In this document: positions 14,945 to 19,157 of the stretch, piece after piece
How the letters are laid out: each line of letters opens with the position of its first letter
Numbering within the stretch: the stretch's first letter is position 1
Source: Comamonas_F sp047606565
GTDB lineage: Bacteria > Pseudomonadota > Gammaproteobacteria > Burkholderiales > Burkholderiaceae_C
Reading direction: 5' to 3'
Length of the DNA stretch: 19,157 nucleotides
Assembly (NCBI GenBank): GCA_047606565.1
Contig: JASGEH010000101.1
Span: 1-19,157 of the forward strand
Program-made: the position numbers and the translations under genes
Notes under the pieces: model-generated
Seen by the model: the letters and a program-made list of their open reading frames with translations, nothing else
Databases searched by the model: none
Told to the model about the DNA's origin: nothing

Positions 14945-16207
14945 TCAGGCGGCCGGCTCGCCAGCCAGCGCGCGCGAGTTGGCGTCGGAGCGAAACAGCA
15001 GGGGCGCTGGGGCTTGCGCGGCCTGCGGGGACTGCGCCGTGGCGGCCTGGGCCATGGCACGCTCGATCGCGAGGTCGATGGCCGGGCGATCCGGCGAGCG
15101 GCTGCACACCGGGTCGGTGGCCGAAGGGTCGCCGGTCAGCAGCCAGGCCTGGCAGCGGCAGCCGCCGTGGTCCTGGTGGCGCTCGTCGCAGCCGCTGCAC
15201 GGGCCTTTCATCCAGTGGTCGCCGCGGTAGGCGTTGAAGGCGTTGCTGCGGCGCCAGATGTCGGCCAGCGGCAGCTCGCGCACGTTGGGCAACTGGATGC
15301 CGGGCAGTTCGCGCGCGTTGTGGCAGGGCAGGGCGGCGCCGTCGGGGGCGACGCCCAGGAAGATGCTGCCCCAGCCGCTCATGCAGGCCTTGGGCCGGTC
15401 CTCGTAGTAGTCGGGCACCACGAACAGCAGCCGGCAGCGGCTGCCGATGCGCGCGCGGTAGTCCTCGACCACCGCCTCAGCCTGGCGCAACTGCGCTTGC
15501 GTGGGCATCAGCTGGTCGCGGTTCTTCAGCGCCCAGCCGTAGTACTGGGTGTTGGCCAGCTCCAGGTACTCGGCGCCCAGGGCCAGCGCCATCTCGATGA
15601 TGGCGCCGATGTGCGGCAGGTTGTGGCGGTGCAGCACGCAGTTCATCACCATTGGGTAGTCGTGGCGCTTGATGAGGTCGGCCACGCGCTTCTTCAGCTC
15701 GAAGGTCTTGGTGCTGGAGAGGAAGTCGTTCATCTCGCGCGTGGCGTCCTGGAACGAGAGCTGGATGTGGTCCAGCCCAGCGGCCTTGAGCGCACCGATG
15801 CGTCGTTCGGTCAGGCCGACGCCCGAGGTGATGAGGTTGGTGTAGAAGCCCAGGCGGCGCGCCTCGGCCACCAGTTCCTCCAGGTCGTCGCGCAGCAGTG
15901 GCTCGCCGCCCGAGAAACCCAGTTGCGCGGCGCCCAGCGCGCGCGCCTGGCGTAGCACGTCGATCCACTCGGCGGTGCTCAACTCGTCGCGGATGCTGGC
16001 GTAGTTGAGCGGGTTGTAGCAGAACACGCAGTGCAGCGGGCAGCGGTAGGTCAGCTCGGCCAGCAGCCACAGCGGCGGGCCGGCTTCGACCACCGGTGGG
16101 TTCTGCGGCACCAGGAAGGGGCCGCCGGGCGGCGCCGGGCGCGCGGGCACGTTCGCAGGTGCGCGGCCCTGCGGCTGGATCGGGATGACGCGGTGCGCGT
16201 GGGGCAT
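14945..16207 (-). CDS. pqqE: PQQ biosynthesis radical SAM enzyme PqqE
   Basis: PqqE uses S-adenosylmethionine and iron-sulfur clusters to make the first carbon-carbon bond between Glu16 and Tyr20 of the PqqA peptide held by PqqD. The radical SAM motif is CPLHCVFC (C56, C60, C63) in PLWLLAELTYRC, with GGEP in LGFSGGEPLL. The C-terminal SPASM cluster region shows ACMSGWG, LPCHN and CSGCDERHQDHGGCRCQA. At 420 residues it is longer than the usual 370-390, mostly through a Pro-rich N-terminal extension of about 30 residues (QPQGRAPANVPARPAPPGG) and an Ala-rich C-terminal stretch. The ATG at 16207 lies 17 bases after the pqqD stop, with no obvious Shine-Dalgarno, so translation may depend on coupling. 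A shorter start within the extension cannot be excluded, although no later ATG precedes the conserved core. Confidence 0.95.
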   Translation of the reverse strand: MPHAHRVIPIQPQGRAPANVPARPAPPGGPFLVPQNPPVVEAGPPLWLLAELTYRCPLHCVFCYNPLNYASIRDELSTAEWIDVLRQARALGAAQLGFSGGEPLLRDDLEELVAEARRLGFYTNLITSGVGLTERRIGALKAAGLDHIQLSFQDATREMNDFLSSTKTFELKKRVADLIKRHDYPMVMNCVLHRHNLPHIGAIIEMALALGAEYLELANTQYYGWALKNRDQLMPTQAQLRQAEAVVEDYRARIGSRCRLLFVVPDYYEDRPKACMSGWGSIFLGVAPDGAALPCHNARELPGIQLPNVRELPLADIWRRSNAFNAYRGDHWMKGPCSGCDERHQDHGGCRCQAWLLTGDPSATDPVCSRSPDRPAIDLAIERAMAQAATAQSPQAAQAPAPLLFRSDANSRALAGEPAA

Positions 16208-16224
16208 GTGGATAGCCGGTGCGC

Positions 16225-16533
16225 TCAGGCCACCCAGCCGCGCTGCGCGGCCGTCGCCAGCCAGGCGGTGACGTCGCCGGCCAGGCCGGTGGTCTCGAAC
16301 TGCTGCTCCAGGTGCGCCACGATGGCGGCCACGTCGCGCGCGCCGTCGCAGGCCAGCAGGATGGCCGCCGCGCTGGCGTTGAGCTTGACCATGCCTTCGG
16401 GGTAGAGCAGCACGTGGGCGTCCTGCGCCGGCTCCCATTGCAGGCGGAACAGGCGGCCGAGGCGGGGGCGGGCGGGGATCTCGGGGACGGAAAGATCGGG
16501 CGCGGAAGCCGGAGCAGGAGCGGACGTGGTCAT
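16225..16533 (-). CDS. pqqD: PqqA-binding chaperone PqqD
   Basis: PqqD binds the PqqA peptide and presents it to PqqE; it is the founding RiPP recognition element. The 102-residue protein has a disordered Ala/Pro-rich N terminus (SAPAPASAPDLS) and then the conserved core PARPRLGRLFRLQWEPAQ, LLYPEGMVKLNASAAAIL and a C-terminal helical part ending LATAAQRGWVA. It is about ten residues longer than typical owing to the N-terminal tail. Its ATG overlaps the pqqC stop by four bases (ATGA), indicating coupled translation. PqqC, PqqD and PqqE are separate proteins here, unlike the PqqCD fusion of Methylobacterium. Confidence 0.95.
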   Translation of the reverse strand: MTTSAPAPASAPDLSVPEIPARPRLGRLFRLQWEPAQDAHVLLYPEGMVKLNASAAAILLACDGARDVAAIVAHLEQQFETTGLAGDVTAWLATAAQRGWVA

Positions 16534-17345
16534 GGCTGGGCGGGATAGGCTTTTTCGATGGCGTCGAGCATGCTCCACAGGATGTCGAGCTTGAACTGCA
16601 AGATGTCGAGCGCGCGCGCCTGCGCGGCGCGGGTGGTGAAGTGCGCCAGCGTTACGGCCAGGCCGTGGTTGACGTCGCGCTGCGCCAGCGGGATGCGGCT
16701 GCGGAAGTAGTGCAGGCCCTCGGGGGCGATCCACGGGTAGTGCTGCGGCCAGCTGGCCAGGCGGTCCTTGTGGATCTGCGGCGCGAACATCTCGGTGAGC
16801 GACGAGCACACCGCCTCTTGCCACGGCGCGTGGCGCACGAAGTTGACGTAGGCGTCGCAGGCGAAGCGCACGGCCGGGGCCACGTGTTCGAGCGACCAGA
16901 GTTCCTCGCGGCTCAGGCCGGCGGCCAGGCCCAGCTGCGTCCAGGCTTCGAGCCCGCCGGCGCTGTTGGCGCCGTCGCGGCCGGAGAAGTCGCCCTGGCC
17001 GTCGTGGTCGAGCAGGCGCACCATCCACTCGCGCCGCACCGCGCGGTCCGGGCAGTTGGCCAGCACGGCGGCGTCCTTCTGCGGGATGCACCACTGGTAG
17101 TAGAAGCGGTTGGCGATCCAGCCGCGCACCTGCTCGGGCGTGCACTGGCCGCTGTTGAGCCGTACGTTGAAGGGGTGGTGGATGTGGTAGCCCGCGCCCT
17201 TGGCGCGCAGCCGCGCCTCGAATTCATTGCGTGTCCAGGCGGGCGCGGCGGCGTCGGCCGGGCGAATCGGGGCGATCACGGGCGTGAAGCGAACCGGCGA
17301 GACGCAGGCAGCGGCGTCGAGCGGGGTGTTCAACGTGGTGTTCAA
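16530..17345 (-). CDS. pqqC: Pyrroloquinoline-quinone synthase PqqC
   Basis: PqqC carries out the final ring closure and eight-electron oxidation of AHQQ to PQQ, without cofactor. The 271-residue all-helical protein keeps the active-site set known from Klebsiella PqqC: His54, Arg80, Tyr83, Gln84, His114, His192, Arg195, Tyr213, Arg217 and Lys252 (in HIHHPF, NRFYYQ, LDHDG, QIHKDR, HYFRSR, FKLD). Spacing shows an eight-residue Gly-rich insertion after His114 (around DFSGRDGANSAGG) and an N-terminal extension of about 30 residues. No ATG is available near the N terminus. A TTG at 17345 is chosen: it overlaps the pqqB stop (TTGA), and GGAG lies eight bases upstream. A second TTG four codons on, or a GTG at residue 23, is possible. 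Confidence 0.93.
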   Translation of the reverse strand: MNTTLNTPLDAAACVSPVRFTPVIAPIRPADAAAPAWTRNEFEARLRAKGAGYHIHHPFNVRLNSGQCTPEQVRGWIANRFYYQWCIPQKDAAVLANCPDRAVRREWMVRLLDHDGQGDFSGRDGANSAGGLEAWTQLGLAAGLSREELWSLEHVAPAVRFACDAYVNFVRHAPWQEAVCSSLTEMFAPQIHKDRLASWPQHYPWIAPEGLHYFRSRIPLAQRDVNHGLAVTLAHFTTRAAQARALDILQFKLDILWSMLDAIEKAYPAQP

Positions 17346-18277
17346 AGCGCAATCTCCAGGCCGTCGAAGGCCAGTTCGATGCCCAGGCGGTCGAGTTCGG
17401 CGCGCTCGGGCGAGTCCTCGCGCAGCACCGGGTTGCTGTTGTTGATGTGGATGAGGATGCGCCGCTTGTTCGGATAGCGCGCCAGGCGGTCGAGCAGGTT
17501 GCCGGGCCCGCTTTGCGGGATGTGGCCCATCTCCCGTGCGCGCTTGCGCGACAGGCCCAGCGCGAGCATCTCGTCCTCGGTCCAGAAGGTGCCGTCGAGC
17601 AGCAGCACGTCGGCCTCGTCGATGGCCTGCTCGACCGCCGGGCCGATCGCGCCCAGCCCCGGCGCGTAGAAGGCCGTGCGGCCGCTGGCGGTGTCGGTCA
17701 GCAGCAGGCCGATGTTGTCGCCCGGGTGCGGGTCGTGGCGGTGCGGCGAGTAGGGCGGCGCCTTGCTGTCGAGCGCGATGGCGCGCAGGCTCACGCCCGC
17801 GAGGCCGGCGATGGAAAACGGCGTGCCGTCGGCCTGCAGCGGGTGTTCGGTGGTGCCGCAGTAGTGCGCCAGCACGTCGAGCAGCGGCAGGCCGCCGTGC
17901 AGGTCGGCTAGCACTGGCGCGGTGGCGTAGATGGGCAGCGGGCGGGCCGACTCGCGCAGCATCAGCAAGCCGGTGACGTGATCGATCTGCGCGTCCATCA
18001 GCAGCACCGCCGCGATACCCGAATCGCGCCGCGCGCGCGCCGGCTGCAACTGCGGCGTGGCGCGGATCTGCGCCAGGATGTCGGGCGAGGCGTTGACCAG
18101 CAGCCAGTCGCTGGCATCCGGGCCGCTGCCTACGATGAGCGAGGACTGCGTGCGCGGGCGCACCGGCGCGCCGCCCGGGCTGCCCGGCGTGGCGCGCGCG
18201 GCGCGGCAGTTGTCGCAATTGCAGTTCCACTGCGGGAAGCCGCCGCCGGCGGCGGAGCCGAGAACCTTGATGAACAT
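17342..18277 (-). CDS. pqqB: PQQ biosynthesis hydroxylase PqqB
   Basis: PqqB is a metallo-beta-lactamase-fold iron enzyme that hydroxylates the Glu-Tyr intermediate derived from PqqA. The 311-residue protein has the diagnostic N terminus VLGSAAGGGFPQWNCNCDNC with structural zinc cysteines C19, C21 and C24. The modified metal motif LLMDAQIDHVTGL (93-105, with D99 and H100) replaces the HxHxDH of ordinary members. The ATG at 18277 is fixed by the conserved MFIKVLGSAAGGG, yet no Shine-Dalgarno precedes it: the upstream stretch is almost pure pyrimidine on the coding strand. It lies 92 bases after pqqA, behind a 15-bp hairpin, and overlaps pqqC by four bases. Confidence 0.95.
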   Translation of the reverse strand: MFIKVLGSAAGGGFPQWNCNCDNCRAARATPGSPGGAPVRPRTQSSLIVGSGPDASDWLLVNASPDILAQIRATPQLQPARARRDSGIAAVLLMDAQIDHVTGLLMLRESARPLPIYATAPVLADLHGGLPLLDVLAHYCGTTEHPLQADGTPFSIAGLAGVSLRAIALDSKAPPYSPHRHDPHPGDNIGLLLTDTASGRTAFYAPGLGAIGPAVEQAIDEADVLLLDGTFWTEDEMLALGLSRKRAREMGHIPQSGPGNLLDRLARYPNKRRILIHINNSNPVLREDSPERAELDRLGIELAFDGLEIAL

Positions 18278-18324
18278 GAGGGAAGAAGGCGGGGGGATGG
18301 ACGGACGCCAGGGGGAAAGGATGG
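18278..18324 (-). promoter_or_regulatory. C-rich, G-poor leader between pqqA hairpin and pqqB
   Basis: On the transcribed (- strand) sequence this 47-base stretch holds 27 C and only 5 G, the composition typical of Rho-utilisation sites. It also lacks any Shine-Dalgarno before the pqqB ATG. Rho-dependent attenuation or weak pqqB translation is inferred, not shown. Confidence 0.35.
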
Positions 18325-18360
18325 GCGCCGCCGGCCGGCTTGCGGGCCGGCCGGCGGCGC
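18325..18360 (-). other. Perfect 15-bp hairpin between pqqA and pqqB
   Basis: GCGCCGCCGGCCGGC (18325-18339) pairs perfectly with its complement at 18346-18360 around a six-base loop. There is no U-tract, so it is not a classical terminator. Stem-loops after pqqA are known in other PQQ operons, where the pqqA transcript is far more abundant than the full operon transcript. This one probably has that attenuator or 3'-end-protecting role. Confidence 0.7.
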
Positions 18361-18369
18361 GGCCAGCGA

Positions 18370-18444
18370 TCAGCGGTTGAACACGTACATCGTGATTTCA
18401 AAACCGAAACGCAGGTCGACGGCCTTCGGGGTTTCCCATTTCAT
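18370..18444 (-). CDS. pqqA: PQQ precursor peptide PqqA
   Basis: PqqA is the ribosomally made peptide whose Glu and Tyr become the carbon and nitrogen skeleton of PQQ. The 24-residue gene reads MKWETPKAVDLRFGFE then ITMYVFNR. Glu16 and Tyr20 form the invariant E-x-x-x-Y pair that PqqE cross-links. The ATG at 18444 has AAGGAG (18451-18456 on the opposite strand) six bases upstream. It is the first gene of pqqABCDE. A long hairpin leader lies immediately before the ribosome site and another strong hairpin follows the stop. No protease gene pqqF/pqqG is seen downstream in the operon. Confidence 0.97.
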   Translation of the reverse strand: MKWETPKAVDLRFGFEITMYVFNR

Positions 18445-18461
18445 GACGAACTCCTTTTTCA

Positions 18462-18520
18462 AGAATCGCCCCGCCTGGGCCGCCCGGAAGGGCCGCCGCC
18501 AGGCGAGGCCGCCCGATTCT
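18462..18520 (-). promoter_or_regulatory. Long nested hairpin in the pqqA leader
   Basis: Three nested stems are visible: AGAATCG (18462-18468) with CGATTCT (18514-18520), CGCCTGG (18472-18478) with CCAGGCG (18499-18505), and GCCC (18482-18485) with GGGC (18490-18493) around a four-base loop. The structure ends five bases before the pqqA Shine-Dalgarno. It could stabilise the mRNA, gate ribosome access or be a protein/ligand binding RNA; the sequence does not decide which. Confidence 0.55.
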
Positions 18521-18549
18521 GGTGGCCGGCGCCGGGGCCGTCATGTGTC

Positions 18550-18581
18550 TTTTCATGAGACGGGCCTCATGATTTTCATGA
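18550..18581. promoter_or_regulatory. Cluster of three TCATGA palindromes in the pqqA/peptidase divergent promoter
   Basis: TCATGA occurs at 18553-18558, 18567-18572 and 18576-18581. The first two form a larger inverted repeat TCATGAG-N6-CTCATGA (18553-18572). TTTTCATGA is directly repeated at 18550 and 18573, 23 bp apart. The cluster lies between the divergent pqqA and peptidase genes and is a good candidate for a regulator binding site; no regulator gene is adjacent. Confidence 0.5.
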
Positions 18582-18604
18582 AAGGCCGAGCTGAGGACAC
18601 GTCC

Positions 18605-18610
18605 TAGAAT
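18605..18610 (+). promoter_or_regulatory. Candidate -10 element for a leaderless peptidase transcript
   Basis: TAGAAT matches the sigma-70 -10 consensus at five of six positions. Its last base is eight bases before the peptidase ATG, so transcription would begin at or beside the start codon. No -35 element stands out, and the TCATGA cluster ends 23 bases upstream. Confidence 0.4.
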
Positions 18611-18618
18611 TCGCCGCC

Positions 18619-19157
18619 ATGGCCCGCGCCCCCTCTCTTTCGCCCACCGACGAGCCGCATGCCCGGGGCTGGCTGCCGGTCGCGCACGGCCACGCCGTCT
18701 ACTGGGAGCAGTTCGGCAACCGCGCCGCGCCCGCGCTGCTGTGGCTGCACGGCGGCCCGGGCAGCGGTTGCTCGCCACGCCAGCGCCAGCAGTTCGACGC
18801 CGCGCGCTGGCACGTCACCTTCGTCGACCAGCGCGGCTGCGGCCGCAGCCGCGCCGAGGACGACTTGCGCGCCAACACCACCGCCCACCTGATCGCCGAC
18901 CTCGAACGCCTGCGCCGCCACCTGGGCCTGGCGCGCTGGACGGTGTGCGGCGGCTCGTGGGGCGCCACGCTGGCGCTGGCCTACGCCGCCGCGCACGGCC
19001 CGGTGGTGGAGGCACTGGTGCTGCGCTCGGTGTTCCTGGCCGAGCGTGCGCAGGTCGATGCGCTGCTGCAGCCGCCGCCCCCGGCCGCCGGTGCCGCCGC
19101 AGGCCTCGCCTGGGCGGGGCTGCTGGCGGCGCTGGGTGAGCTTTCCGCCGACCCGTC
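18619..19157 (+). CDS. Prolyl aminopeptidase (S33 family), 3' end cut by window
   Basis: This alpha/beta hydrolase of the proline iminopeptidase type removes N-terminal proline from peptides. 179 codons are visible and the frame is open to the window end; the family is usually 310-320 residues. Motifs: oxyanion-hole HGGPGSG (44-50), DQRGCGRS (70-77), and nucleophile Ser113 in GGSWGATLAL. The Asp and His of the triad lie beyond the window. The ATG at 18619 gives the best N terminus (GWLPVAHGHAVYWEQFGN), but no Shine-Dalgarno is present, which fits a leaderless message. It is divergent from pqqA, with 174 bp between them. A role in degrading or trimming PqqA-derived peptides is an attractive guess from position only; general peptide turnover is the default reading. 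Confidence 0.88.
   Translation, partial: MARAPSLSPTDEPHARGWLPVAHGHAVYWEQFGNRAAPALLWLHGGPGSGCSPRQRQQFDAARWHVTFVDQRGCGRSRAEDDLRANTTAHLIADLERLRRHLGLARWTVCGGSWGATLALAYAAAHGPVVEALVLRSVFLAERAQVDALLQPPPPAAGAAAGLAWAGLLAALGELSADP

Noticed and set aside
13138..15237. 699-codon open frame on the + strand opposite the amylase and the end of pqqE
   Set aside because: It is a mirror of high-GC coding on the other strand: Val/Gly-rich with no recognisable domain, while the - strand frame has all GH13 and SPASM motifs.

Overview
The window is GC-rich chromosomal DNA, densely coded on both strands. The protein families (stand-alone ALDH4-type P5C dehydrogenase, PotABCD-type importer, pqqABCDE operon, two-domain ETF-quinone oxidoreductase) and base composition suggest a betaproteobacterium of the order Burkholderiales, perhaps Comamonadaceae-like. 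This placement is an inference from gene style and was not tested by any search. No rRNA, tRNA, CRISPR, insertion sequence or integrase was seen.

Left part, 1-12.8 kb, all on the + strand: ETF-ubiquinone oxidoreductase; a LysR regulator; a pruA-like P5C dehydrogenase ending in a strong terminator (4631-4660); a 415-bp, less GC-rich, palindrome-rich intergenic region; then a probable operon. That operon holds a DapA-family lyase, a Tat-exported substrate-binding protein, two permeases and an ATPase of the polyamine/opine type, an FAD-linked D-2-hydroxyacid dehydrogenase and an FMN-linked (S)-2-hydroxyacid dehydrogenase close to mandelate dehydrogenase MdlB. It ends at a hairpin that also terminates a small gene from the other side. 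This looks like an uptake-and-catabolism module for an organic nitrogen compound or hydroxy acid, but the substrate cannot be read from the sequence. A GATG-N9-CATC motif (a T-N11-A LysR-type box) occurs both before pruA and before the lyase operon, which suggests the LysR protein controls both units.

Middle, 12.8-14.8 kb, on the - strand: an unrecognised 66-residue protein gene with a repeated GGGTTTWCCC element upstream, and a cytoplasmic alpha-amylase (AmyA type, GH13).

Right part, 14.9-19.2 kb: a complete pqqABCDE operon on the - strand, with tight overlaps between B/C and C/D. The 24-residue pqqA gene (18370-18444) is intact. It has a long structured leader, a 15-bp perfect hairpin between pqqA and pqqB, and a C-rich stretch before pqqB. 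Divergent from pqqA is a truncated S33 prolyl-aminopeptidase gene that looks leaderless. The shared promoter region contains three TCATGA palindromes in 29 bp.

The genes are all of known families. The less usual material lies in the regulatory DNA (shared LysR-type boxes, pqqA leader, TCATGA cluster, pqqA-pqqB attenuator) and in the unassigned substrate of the catabolic module.
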